A DNA stretch of 64,000 nt from Paramecium sonneborni. Taxonomy: Eukaryota > Ciliophora > Oligohymenophorea > Peniculida > Parameciidae. The stretch lies in the NCBI GenBank assembly GCA_905182985.1, contig CAJJDN010000035.1, positions 154,934-218,933 of the forward strand. The letters run 5' to 3'. A program made the translations under genes and the position numbers. The notes under the pieces are model-generated. The model made no database searches. It was not told where the DNA came from and saw only the letters and a list, made by a program, of their open reading frames with translations. Of this stretch, positions 21,713-35,300 are shown one piece after another (the stretch's first letter is position 1; every line of letters begins with the position of its first letter).

Positions 21713-22769
21713 ATGGCTTTAGAATTTGTTAAAGTAACTCCTAATCACTATTATTATCCATAATTAAATAATTGCTAATAATCTCTAAGGAATGAATTAA
21801 ACTTGCAAATAGTCGAATCTTTAGAAGTAAAAGATTTCCTTCATTTCTATTAATGAAAAGCAGTTTCATTTGAAACTGTAAGAAAATAAATATTCAAAAG
21901 CTTTAAAACCAATTTTTTTATAGGCAAAATCTTCTTCTCTTAAGAATTTAGATTTAGACACATCATCAAAGTAATCAAAAAATTAAAGTTCCGATTCATA
22001 AATGAATGAATCCTTTGAAGATAATAAGAGTTGTTGTTGTTTGGATTGTGGAACAGTAGGTAAGAAGGTTAAACATTTGTAGAAAAAGTTTATAATCTTC
22101 ACAACCAAAATGTCAGTACTTAAAAAATAAAGATTATCAAAGAGATTCTAAAATGCAGTTTTCTGTATCATGTATCTATAGGTTAAGTGGAAGAAAATTA
22201 GATAATAAGAAAGAGCAAAAAAATTATATAGGTTTAAAACTAAAGTTTTTGAAAACCAACCTTTTTTCTTTGGATAATAACATCTTAATGTTAACCATAT
22301 TACATATAATAATTCTTAAATTCCTAACGAAGAAAAAGGAAATCTAAATTAACAAGTTTAATCTATACAAGCTTAAATTATAGATTAAAAACATAAATAG
22401 AGAAATTCAGTAAGACTTTATTTATAAAAAAAATTGAATAACAAAACAGAATCTTCAGGCATACTACCAACAATTGCTTATGCTAAATATCAAATTTCAC
22501 TTACAAATTAAATCCTTAAACCAATTAAGACTTAGAAAACTTTGGGTGATGAATAAAAATCTTCAAAAAAAGAATATAATTTACTTAATTATAACTCTTC
22601 TATGATAAATTCTCCCTACCTCAATTAGTTTAATGGATTAAAACCATAAGAATAATGCCTTTCTTAATTAAAATCCCCTAGATCTATTATTAAGAGTATA
22701 TAATCAGAGACTTTCTTTCCTTATAAATAAAATATATCTAAATTTAGAAAAAATCTTATAAAAAGATGA
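21713..22769 (+). CDS. Basic, Gln/Lys/Ser-rich protein of unknown function, 340 residues
   Basis: One 34-nt intron (21827-21860) gives an intact 340-residue frame ending in TGA. The N-terminus is MALEFVKVTPNHYYYPQ. A cysteine cluster (NKSCCCLDCGT) lies near residue 95. It is followed by a strongly basic amphipathic stretch (KKQRLSKRFQ, then VKWKKIRQQERAKKLYRF) that resembles an IQ/calmodulin-binding helix in composition only. The rest is Asn/Ser/Gln-rich and probably disordered. Its stop is 66 bp from the convergent IFT74 stop. I cannot assign a function. Confidence 0.65.
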
Positions 22770-22835
22770 AAAAAATAACTTGATTACAATTTTTATATTA
22801 ATTTGAATATATTTATCCATAATTTATATATGATT

Positions 22836-24645
22836 TCAAGTCTTACACAAAACTTTATTAATTTTGTCCATCAAATCCATACATTCTTTCTTTAACTATT
22901 CGAAATTCATATCTTTAGATTTGGTTTCAATAAACATTTAGAAAGTATTGGCCTAAGATTCTAATTAAGAGACTTTCTTTTCTAAATCAGCCAAAGTATT
23001 ATATTATTCATGCATAGTATATTTTTTTTCTTTGACATCAAATTCATGTTTCATATTTTAACTCTAAAAATATGATTTATATACTTACTTATGAAGTATA
23101 TTCATCTTTGAGTTTATTTAACTCTCTTTTTTAATTTTCTAACTTAAGCTTTTTATCTTAAGCTTTAACTTTATATTCATCAATTTTATTAAATTTTTAA
23201 TCAATTTCATCTTACATTGTTTTACATTTAGTTTTATATTGTTATAATTCTATTGGTAATTATTCTTCAGCTCTTTCAATTTTTTTTAAATCTTAAACTG
23301 TTTATTCATAAACTCCTTATAATTTTTTTAAGGTCATTTCGGAATCTTTGACTTGATTATCTTTAAAATCTACTTCAGCTGATAAACCAGCATAATCAGT
23401 TAAAGATGGTATTGTCTTAATATCTTAAACAATCCTAGAAGATTATCCTAATAATTCAACAATTGTTTATTCTACACTATTTACTTTTTCTAATTCTTAT
23501 TGTCTTGTTTTATCAAAATTATTTATATAATCTGTCATTTCTTAATCTCTCTAATATAAGATTTCATATTTTTATTTATCTTAATCTTAAGACTTTTTGT
23601 CTTCTAATTCACTTTGTAATTCTCTTAATCTTTTTTCATAATTTTCTATATTTCTTCTAATTTCTCTAACTCTTTTTTCTGAATTTTAAATAAAAGCATT
23701 GTCATCTTTAATTTTATTTAATAATCTATCTCTAGCTTCTGGGAATGTAAGATTAGCTTCATTTAATTAAACTTCTAAATCATTTTTTTTAGATTCCATT
23801 TCATTAATTTATTCTTTTAACATTTATCCTTTTAATTTCTAAGCATCCATTCTCAATCTGTTATCTGCATTTTGCATTCTAGCATTTAGTTCTTCTAATT
23901 CTGCTTTTTGATTATTAATTTCTTATTAGAGTGATTTATTTTCATTGATTAAGTTCATATATTCATTTCTTTACTCTGGATCTAATTCTTATAACTTCAT
24001 ATCAGCTAATGATTATAATTCATTTAATCGATTTTCAATTTAATTAATTTAATCTTCCTAGCCTCTTCTTTCAATAAAAATATCATCTAATTATGATCTT
24101 TATCTTTCATTTTAAATCTATAAGACATAAAAATAATATGAAAACTTTGATTCTTTCGAAAATGTTTTTAATATCTTCTGGTCTTGTATTAGCTCTCCAC
24201 TTATCAAATGCCAGATTATAATCAGCTAATTATCCTTCTAGATCTCTAACTTCTTTTGTTAATTCTTCATGTCTATATTTTTGAATTGAAATCTTATACC
24301 TTCTTTCAAATTAAACATAAAGTGTATTTGCTTTTTAAATTTCTTCCTATTATTTTTTGAATCTTTCGATCTCATTAAATATTTCTTTCTGTTTCTCTCT
24401 CAATTAATTTAAATAATATGATTTATCTTATATTTATCGACCTGGTCCAGCTGTTGTAGGTTTGACTCCAATAATTCCATGTTATGTAACAGGTCTATCT
24501 ACAAATTTTAAATTGGTCGTATTTGCTACTGATTAGAAATTAGGATCATTCTATAAAATTATAGAATATTATATACTCTCATTGCTGTAGTCATACGAGT
24601 TGGTACTCGCATGGCTGATGTTCCCATTCTCTGTTGAGGTTACAT
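22836..24645 (-). CDS. IFT74: Intraflagellar transport protein 74
   Basis: Core subunit of the IFT-B complex. With IFT81 it binds tubulin and carries cargo along ciliary microtubules. Three introns (26 nt near the start, 28 nt at about 24114-24141, 25 nt near 23068-23092) give 576 residues, near the usual 600. The basic N-terminus (PQQRMGTSAMRVPTRMTTAM) is followed by the family signature FVDRPVTQHGIIGVKPTTAG and QIQDKSYYLNQLREKQ. A long coiled coil then runs nearly to the end, with DLEGQLADYNLAFDKW near its start. The Arg-rich N-terminus matches the tubulin-binding segment of IFT74. Its start lies only 20 bp from the divergent guanylyl cyclase start at 24666. Confidence 0.92.
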
Positions 24646-24665
24646 TATTAATTAATTAAATAATT

Positions 24666-27600
24666 ATGTAGAGAACATACTAAGAATAGGTTAACTAGAA
24701 GGATTATTAACATAAACTTTATTTCAAAAATGGTTATCCTTAGAATTAGTAATTCAAACGAGATCCAAAACAATTACTTAGAGGATTAGTATAAAATTAT
24801 AGATATATTTAGATTCTCAAAACATGTATTCTACACTTTTTAGATTGGTTGAAATAAGGCTTTAATTTATGGTTGTTTGTAGTGATAATTTTATCAGTTA
24901 GTTTTGATGCAGGACAATAACTCTTAATTTGTATAATATAATTGGCTGGTAATTTATTTATGTCTTCTTATAAACTTTATCAGTAAATTTGTAAAGCATT
25001 AAAATAAGTGAATGAATATTATGATTAAACAGTATATGTAATAGGTTGGGATCCTAAATGTCACATAAGCAAATGTCCCAAACGTGATGTGATAGTAGGT
25101 CATTTAGTTTTTCTCAAAAGACATTAGCCTAGTCCTATGAGTATTTTAATTTTGAATTCTTAAGAAGAGAAATTTATGGTTTAAACATCTGAAAAAGAAG
25201 GAATGACTCATATGACATAAAAGTAATCAATAAAATTGACTTCAACATCAGATCAATAAAAAAATTAAACTCTAATTTATTATAAGAGAATTTTGACAGG
25301 AAAAATTGAATTCGATTATTTAGATACAAATGATAATATTTTTAGGGGATTTATAAAATTATAAAAAGATCCAAAAGGTGAGTATTTAGATTATAGAAAT
25401 ATTGTTAATTAAAGTAGTATGATAATTAATACAGATTGGGTTGTAGGAATAGTAATAAGTCATGATGATGAAGATGTAATTAAAATGTGGCATAATTGTT
25501 TTAAAAAATCTACTACTCATTTTGATAGGTATTAAATGAAATTTTCATTAATATTTTCACTCTTATATTTTATATAATTGGCATTCTGCATTACAATAAT
25601 AGTAAGATTTTAAAAATAGCCAGGCGATTTAAGTATTTACAACATAGTTTGTAGAATATTTTAAAGTATAACTTTTGCTCATCCATGTTTTATTACAGGT
25701 TTATGTGAAGTTACATTTTAATTCTTTAATAACATCTTTGAAAAGAATAAGAACATTATTGTATCTCATTCTTCTGAACTTTTAACATTGACTAAAATAG
25801 ATCATTGCATTTATGATAAAACTGGTACACTTACAAATACTAATACAGTTCTCTGTGGAGTTATATGTGGAGTATATTTTTATAATCAAATCAATGTAGA
25901 GGAATTTAGAAATACTACTAAGAAATATAGAAAATTAATGACTACTTAACATGTTCATAATAATATGTAAGAAATATTAGAAGAAGAAGAAGAAAAAGAA
26001 GATAATAATCTTGGTGTTGCATCTTTGTAAAAAAGTGAAAGATTCATTTAAAATCCTGGAAGTCATTAATCTGTTAAAAGTAGACTTTAATCATAACATG
26101 ATGAAGTTATAAGTTTTAATTAAGATGATGCTGTCTTTAATGAAGTAGAACCTGAAAGTAGAAATATGGTATTTAATTTTAATCCTCATTTCATCAAATA
26201 AAATGAAATAATCAAACCTACAAAAGATTAAAGTGGAGATGAAGAATTATCACCACGTGAAAAAGTAGTTATAAATAGAAATTATAGAAGAGGATAAAAT
26301 AATAATAGTCGATTAATTACTAAAACAAGAAAAGAACTCAGAATTGTTGAAAAAAATCTTGAATAAACATAAGATCCTTCTATGTTATCTCCTTCTCCAA
26401 TTTTATCTTCAAAAGACATTAGAAAAGAAAATAAACTTGCTGAATCATAAATTAATGAAGATGAATTGTTATAGTAGTAGGTTTCAGAAAGTGATGATGA
26501 TAGAGAAGAAGAAGCAAGAAGAGATTTATAAGATATTATTAAATCTGGCGATAAATAAGCAGACAATTTTATGAGATCTCTTATATTATGTTAAGATGTT
26601 AAGACTAAATATTCTAAACCATTAAGTAAGCCTAATAGAGATAAAAATAATTCTATAATAGGAATGTCTGGAGTTATGAATGAACATCCAAATATGAATC
26701 CACAAAACTTCTTAAATGAAAATACTGAAGAATACTAGGAATCCATTATTAAATTTGCTAAATAATATTAATTTGAATTTAATTGTGCTGGATTATTAAA
26801 TAAAAAGATATGTTATGAAATTAGTGCCAAAGGATTAAGTGAAAGATATTTAGTTTCTAAAAAAGTTAATGACAATGAAACTTTTGCTATATTTATGAAA
26901 CCAATCTAATAAAGGACTAGATAACAAGCTAATCAAAATGATAAATAAGGAACAGAAAAAGGATAAAAAGGTGCATTACTCAAATTATATGTGAAAAGTG
27001 AAAATTTAGCTTTGCTTGATAAATGTAAATTATCTTAAAAAAAAAAAGTTAATTTAGAAAAATAAATAACTCATCAAGCTTAATCAGGTTATAGATTTAT
27101 TGTTTATGCAGGTAAAGACATTCCTGAGGAAGCAATCAAAAATAAAAATAAATATTAAGATGCAAGTTTTGATACTATGGAAATGACTTAATATGATAAA
27201 GACTTAATTAAAGATTTAGATTATTATGGTTTGATTTGTTTAAAAGAAGATTAAAATCCTGGAGCTTATGCTTAAGTTAGAACTTTCAAAAATCTAGGAA
27301 TTTCATAATGGATATTGAGTGGAGATAAAAAAATGTAAACTTTATCTGCAGCAAATCATGTTGGAATTGTTAATAATAATAATACTCTTTTAAGGATTGA
27401 TGAAGTGGATGAGGAAAAATTAAAATTACAAATTAAATCTTAATTGTTGTTTATAAGAAAATAACTATTAAAAGAGGATGAAAATCAATAAAATGAATCA
27501 TCTAAAAGTTTTGTTTCTTAAAAATCAACTTCGGAAATGAAAAGGAGTGGAATATAAAAGAAAACAACTTTTGATGAAAATATGATAATGAAATCAAAAA

Positions 27601-30600
27601 AAGGAGAAGAACCTTTATAAAAAGTATTCTTACTAGTAAATGGAAAATCTATAAAACCTATATTTAGTGATGATTATACAAAAAGTCATTTCTTATTTAT
27701 TGCTTTAATTTTAAAGACTGTGATTGCATATGATTGTTCTCCAGCAGATAAAGAGTTGATAACAAAAGCTGTAACAAAGATTTTGGAACCAAGTAGTACA
27801 CTTTTAACAATTTCAGATTCAGTTGATGATTTCAATATGAATTCTCATGCTAATGCTACTATCCAATTTTCAAAGGAAAAAAGATCATTAAAGATAGCAT
27901 ATCAAAATATTTAAGTTAATGATTTGTAACACATAAAACAATTAGTTTTATATTTTGCAAAAATATTACCTATGCACTTAAGCTAATTAACTGTCATGTG
28001 TACTAAAATTAGTCTTTATCAATTAATCATTTTGACTCTCTTTGTTTGTGTTAGAAAAACACTCTATATTGAAGAACATGTTGTCTATTTATTAGCTGTA
28101 TAGATTCATATAATAATTAATGGACTTTTACCAACCTTTGAAGACAGATCTAGTCATGAGTAAATTGAATTGATGTTACCATAACTTTAACCTTAGACTT
28201 ACAAATGTTTCAAATCAAACTTTAGATGGTTATAAGAATTATTTTATGAAGTATTAATTTCTGCAGGAATTACTGGATTTTTAAATACATACATATTTGC
28301 AGAATTCATGATGTTTTTTACTTCAGATTCTAATAATTTAGCTAATTTAATGTTTTTATTTCAACTTTTCAGTGTTTTTGCTTTTGGTACATCTTAAATG
28401 ATCCATCTAAATGTTTCATTTGGTAAAATTATATGGAATTTCATAATTACCCTTATACTATTAACTATCTCATTTGCAATAGTTGTATAAGCAGAATTAA
28501 GAGTTTAAATAATTAAAAATATATTTAAATGGTAATTTATAATAGGAATAATAACTGGAATTATTATAATAATTACAATAGATTAAATAGTGAAGTAGAC
28601 AAGAGATATGATGTTTACTCCAAGAATAATATTAAATTTTGTGAAATATGTAGAAAAATAATTAAAACATTAGGGTGGTAAACTTATTTAAGAATCGCTA
28701 AAATAATTTCCAATGAATAATCATATAAAAATAAATAGATAGTTTTTTAGAAAAATAAAAAAGGTTTTTGAAAATGTTTCAATTGATCCATTTATTCGTT
28801 CTTTATTTGAGAGTGAAAAAACATAATCTTTTAATGGAGAATATTCTAAGTTTTCTTTAGTTTTTAAGAATCATAATTATGAAAAATAATTTAGATAATT
28901 CAAAGCTTAATATTATTATTAATAAAGAAGAGAAGTAGTTTTAGTACTATTTATTGTACTTAGAGTTAGTAGTGTAATAGCCTGGGCTCCATTTTTGACT
29001 GATTATGATACAGTTTTGAATATTCTATGGGCAATAGTTATGATAATGTGGATTTTGATTCTACTCATAACTAAATTAGTAGAAAAGAAATAAGCTGATT
29101 AAACAGCATTTTAAATTAAATGGGGTACTATTGAAGCATACTTTTTTATACCTGTAGTTTTAATTTTAGATCATTTTTTGAGTGTAACTCTGCCTGAAGA
29201 TAAAAGTTAGTATTATTTTAGTACTTTTGGATAATTACTTTATTAATAATTTTTAGCATGGGATATCTTTCCTCCTCCATTATATTATCCAAATACTTTA
29301 ACTTTAATTTTTTTTGTCAATTATACTATTAGAGTGAGCCAATTTTATAATATTTAAGTCAATTCTGGTTCTGAGACTCCTACTTTCAGAGTAGAATATA
29401 TAACATTGTATGTTCTGTTATTTTTCTTAAATTTACTATCAAATTATACTCACTATAATGTATAATAAATTTATTATAATATTTTAGTTTTAACGATTCC
29501 AAAGATTAGTATTTTTATTTGATCAAGCTTTATAAACTTAATAAGAATAAACGAACTAAATTTTAAAATCTCTTCTACCAGCATTTATATACGAAAAAAT
29601 AGAATAAGCAGATGAAACTTAGATAGAAGAAAATTAAGGATCAATATCAATTATTTTTTTAGAGATTTGTGAATTTGATAAAATTTTACAATCTAAATAA
29701 AGATAAGTAGTTTCATTTCTAGATGACATTTTCAGAGTCTTAGACAAAATCTGTTTATAATATGGTGTTTAGAAGATAGAAACAGTTGGTAAAACTTATA
29801 TGGCATGCTCTGGTTTGAAATCTACAGAAATAGAAAATAACAAAGATGGATTAAATCAATAAAAGAAAAATGAGACTGCAATAGCAATAGAATTATCTTT
29901 AGATTTTTTAAAGGCAATATCTGAATTTAAATATGAATACAAAGAATAAGAAATTGTTAAATTATTTAAATTAAAAATAAAGATAGGAATTCATTATGGT
30001 TAAGTATTTGCAGGAGTAATTGGTTATCATAAACCATAATTCTCATTAATTGGTGATACAGTTAATACAGCTTCTAGAATGTGTTCAACTGGAGATGTTG
30101 GAAGAATTACAATATCATCAGAAGCTTATGAAAGAGTAAAAGATTCTGAATTTTTATTTATATCTAGAGAAGTTGAAGCAAAAGGTAAAGGTCATTTAAT
30201 TGTTCATTAGGTAAGTAAAAGAAAACTATATGTAAAAAAACATTAATCATAAGTTAGATTTTATGATGGTTAAAAAAATGGAAGATAATTAACTTTCAAA
30301 ACTCACAAAACGAATAATATAAATATTAAATCAACTTAATTAAAATAAACTTATAAAGATTTCTCACCATCATAATCTATCAATCAAAATGAACATCCAA
30401 CTACTAAAGAATATGGTAGAAGATCAAAAATAATGAATCATTCTATGCAAGGATCATAATTAATAAAAATAACCAGAAAAAATAATAGAGCAGAATAAAC
30501 AAGAGGTCAAAGAAAAGCTACAATGAAAGAAGACTTTACTTCTGTTAGTGAAAAAGAATGGAAAAGTAGAGCAAGAACTTAAATTGTTTAAAAAACTGAT

Positions 30601-32096
30601 TATAATACTAATGATTGGGAAGAAACTAAGGAAGATGAAATTTAAATGAAATCAGTAGAAAAAGATCCAGAAAATAGAATAGTTGGTGTTTCTGATAATG
30701 ATATTGATGCTCCAGAAATTGATACCAAGAATGAAAAAATTAAGAAAATTAAAGATTTAGATATATTGAAATATAAGAAATTAACATTAGAATATGAGAA
30801 ATGCAATGATGCTATTATTGTTATGCAATTTGAATAGTATTATTAAGAAGTTAGATCTGCACTCAAAGATATCTTTTATCCTATGACTATTGTTTACACC
30901 TTATTTAAAGCATAAATATAATTACTGGATTCCGGTTATGATGGATTAACTATTTATATTGTTAGAATGTTTTTGAGTCTATATTTAATTATATTGTACT
31001 TCATAACAAGCAGGCTCAAAAAATACAATATGCATAATTTAGATCTTGCTTTAACAGGTTTGTATTATGTTAGTGCTTTCTTAACAATGTTTTTTGTTAC
31101 TTTTGATAATTAATAAAGATTTTTAGTTTCAGATAATGCAGAAGCATATTTTTTTGCATTTTCAGCTGTTAATTAATAGTCATTAAAATTTAAGTATATG
31201 TTTTTCTATATTTTATTACAATAAATAGCATGGTTTGTATAATTATTATTATATGAACACAACAATTTATTAGTATTTATTGTTTTATCAACAATAATAT
31301 TAGTTATTGTTTCTCATAATAATTTTGAATTAACAATAAAAAATTTTAATAGTGCTGCAAATGAAAATTTGAAAAAAGAATAAAGAGATTCATTATTAAC
31401 AAATTTATTACCATCTCATATTTTGACTAGATTTTATCAAAATAGTAAAATAAAGTTAGAATTATCAGATGTATTAATAGATGCTACACTTTTATTTGCA
31501 GATATAAGTGGATTTACTGCATATTCAGCAAGTGTTCCAGCAGAATAAGTAGTTAAAATGTTAAGATAATTAATGACTGCATTTGATAAGGAATGTTTAT
31601 AATAGAATGTCTATAAAGTATATACAATTGGCGATTGTTATGTTGTATTGGGTATAAATGATATGGAATAAAGACATCCTGGATAAGAGGCAAAAAATGT
31701 ATTAGAAATGGGATTAGAGATGGTTGAAATAATTAAAAGAGTAAGAAGAGAAATAAACTTTTTAAATTTGAATATGAGAATAGGAATACATACAGTAAGA
31801 AAGAATTAGTATTTTAGGGTTAATTTTATGGAGGAATTATTGGTACTGATATTGTAAGATATGACATTTTTGGTATTGATGCTGTTATAGCCAATAAGAT
31901 GGAATCATAAGGAGAACCAGGTAAGGTTATGGTGAGTGAAGATACAAGAAGACTGATTAATATACATTTCCCTGGAGAATATAATTTTGCATATAACAAA
32001 GAAGTAGATATTCCTGTTGCTAAAAAAAAAGTACAAGCGTACTTTGCAACAAAAGCTGATACATAAAATCGTTAGGATAATTTAAGATATATCTGA
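24666..32096 (+). CDS. P-type ATPase/guanylyl cyclase fusion protein
   Basis: Synthesises cGMP at the ciliate plasma or ciliary membrane; this two-part architecture is known from ciliates and apicomplexans. Two tiny introns were seen (29509-29527, 19 nt; 31795-31817, 23 nt), giving about 2,460 residues. The N-terminal half resembles a P4-type ATPase, with paired membrane helices and the phosphorylation motif DKTGTLT at Asp384. A long acidic/Gln-rich insertion lies in the nucleotide-binding loop. The hinge motif GDGxND is replaced by ISDSVDDFNM near residue 1053, so pumping activity is doubtful. The first cyclase domain (about residues 1650-1840) has IETVGKTYMA and GDTVNTASRM, so it is C2-like with the catalytic Asn/Arg. 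Six membrane helices follow. The second domain (about 2265-2450) has LFADISGF and YTIGDCYVV, so it is C1-like with both metal Asp. The order is inverted relative to mammalian enzymes. The Glu in KIETVG favours GTP. Confidence 0.93.
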
Positions 32097-32330
32097 TTAT
32101 TTAATTAAAATTATAATTATAAAAATACTTAACAAATAATCTATTTTAATCATAATAAGCATTTAATAACAAATTCTTAGGAACAATTAAAAAAAAGCCG
32201 AAGAATTTAATCTTCTTATAATGGACTTTCTGTATATAATAATATTAACTAAGATAAAATGTTATCATTTTTTAATAACAGAATTTAATAAATTGAATGG
32301 ATATTATAATTTTGTGAATAAAATGATAGA

Positions 32331-35300
32331 TCATTTACATTTACTAAATTTCTTTTGTTCATATAAATTAGATTATTTGACCTATTCACAAACAGCTCTT
32401 TCATTCCATTTATTAGAGACAAGTTTAACTTCAGTTTCAAATTTACCAACTTAAGAAGGAGCATTAATTTCCTTTATAATAGATCCTATTTTTATAATAT
32501 ATATATTAATACCATATTCATCACTTGTGATTAATAATGAAAATTTGGAAGCATCATCTAGATTAGCTGAACTAAGTGAAGCGTAATCAAATCTTCCTCT
32601 TAAATCAGTATAACCATCTTTATAGAATGATTCTTTTCCATTTTTCTCTCTAATATAGGCTTTCACATAAACTTTTGATAAATATTTTCCTTCAGAATCT
32701 GAAACCCTAATTTAACCATAATTTTCCATGATCTATACTCCTAATGATGTAGAATAATAACGATTTGATGTTCTTTTACTAATTCCTTTAATTTAAATGA
32801 AAAGATTGAATTTTCTTAGTTCTTCAGGAATAGCAACTGACTTTTTATATGTCCTATAAAAATAAAATAAATAGTTTACAATCCTGGTTATTATTAAGCT
32901 TCTAATGATGCTTCTACAATAGAATTAGGTAAGACAAATGCAAAATCTTCTTCATTCTAATTTAAGAATGGATTTCTTGAAAATAGAATTTCTAAGTCTA
33001 TTTTATAGAATTATATGATGACTTTGTTTAAATTTGAATATGTTATTTAGATTTCATTACCTTCAATAATTGATTATAATGTTTCTTCTTTTTTGGCTTA
33101 TTCAATTTATTTCTATTTAACAGTAGTTTCAGTCTTTAATTTTTGATTTTCATCATCATCACCATCATATTCAGCTAATAAGTTAACTACTTCATAGAAA
33201 ATATTTCTCCAATGAATGACTGGATAATTTAAATATTTTTCACAGATTTCTCTTGCTTTAGCAAAATTAGGATATCCTATATAAAAATCAAGATAGGCTG
33301 AGAAATAATCATATTATAAGATAGCTTCACCTTAAGCTTCTACATCATTTATAGTTTTATAAATTTAAATTGCTTCATTAATTCTTTCTTGTAACAATAA
33401 ATAATAAATGAATCCTAATTTATCACTTAAACTATGTTTTGGTTTTTCAACTAAATAAGTTAAGAAATCAACATATTAATTTCTAAATTCAACATTTAAA
33501 ATTCCTTTAGCTTCAGATGTGAGTTTATGAACTCTCTTTGTAATTAAAGGATAATATTCAAGCATTCTAATATTATTAAATTCAAATAGAGAACATTAGA
33601 AATATTTGAAAGTTCTTCTGAATAATTCTTAACAATTGTTATGAAGGAATAATTCTTTCATGCTCTATTTATCAGCATGATAGATTGAATATTTCAAACT
33701 TTCAAAATCATTGAATCTTCTTTTACGATAGATTGAAATCACTTTCAAATAGAAATCTTTATCTTTTAATAAATATCTGATTTCTTCAGCTCTAAATATA
33801 TTTCTATTAAATATATTTTTAGTTGCCAAGAAATTTAAGATATCCTCTTTATTACCTTTAGCTAAAATATCATCAATAGCTTCTAAATTTTAAATTGATT
33901 TTGATTCAACTGCTTTTAATTAACCTTCTTAAGCAACACATACAACTTAACCAAATCTAGAAACATTTGCTGGATATACAGTGAATGTACCAACCTTAGG
34001 GAAATAGAAGAAATATTCAATTCTTTAAGTTGTATATGGTTAACAATTAATTGTATAAGATTTTGTATAGAATACTGTATTAACAGGAATAGCACCATTA
34101 GGTAATTCTACTAAAACTTAATAATCAGCTCTTGTTGATGAACAATTAGTGATGATGACTTAACAGCCATAAACTTTATCTATTAAACATTCATTTACAT
34201 CCTTTTCTAATTATAATTCTGGATCATCTTCAGATATTATAAATCTATCATTTGGATCAAAGAATCTTTAAGCTATTAAAATGTCTTATCTTAATTATGC
34301 TTTTCCTTCCTTTATTTCTTTCATAAAGAATAAAGCAGAACATTTTGTTGTGATTTCAACACCTTTTCCTCCAAATTATTTATATTCTTAAACTGGGGCT
34401 TCATTTGGTAAACCAATAAGTGTTAAAACAGCAATCATTTCAGTTTAGTTATTTATACAATGTATAAATTTGGAAGACAGAAAATCTTCTTTTAATATAC
34501 CTTTAGTGATTGAATGATTAACTAAATCAACATAGAATCCATTTAAACTAACTAAATTTTTGAAGTTCTCCTTTTAGCATCCTGTACTGTAATGTTTTTC
34601 ACAATATTCTTTTGTTTTTTCAATATTTTTGAAATTCTCAATGAATTATGACCTTTTTTCTCTGTAATAGCTGTCATTTTAAGGTTAAGCTCTACTATAG
34701 CTAAAATCATCCATTAAATCACAACATTCCATTTATTACATTTACCTACGTGGTGCAGCTGAACAAGTTTATGCCATTGGCATTCTCATTCTCTCTTATT
34801 AGATACAAGCCATTTAGGGCATTTACTATTACATCATCATCATTCTTGGTGCAGGTGCCTAATTCATACACATTAAATTCATATGAGCTTAAGTAAAAAC
34901 TGGTTATTGAACATGCTGCAAAAGTGTTTGTTATTAAACCATATCATATTAACCAACTTCAATGTTTTCATCTTCAGTTTCTATTTTAGCACCCAAAACA
35001 GTGTCAAAATATTTTTTAAAAATTCTCTAATCAGTAATATTCTATTTATTAAGATTTTCTAAATAAGATGCTATTTATTTTGCATCTTCCAATTAATTAG
35101 ATATCTCTGCAAAGTAAATAACTAATAACGTTTATTCCAAAGCATTTAATTCAGTAATCTTTTACATTGATCCATATTATTTTAACATTTCATCATCCTT
35201 TAATAAGAAATAATCAATAAAGCTTTTCTCTATTTTATTTCTTATATAGCTTTCTGTATAAGTTTCAAAAAATGCTGAATCTTTAAAGTAAATAAATAAA

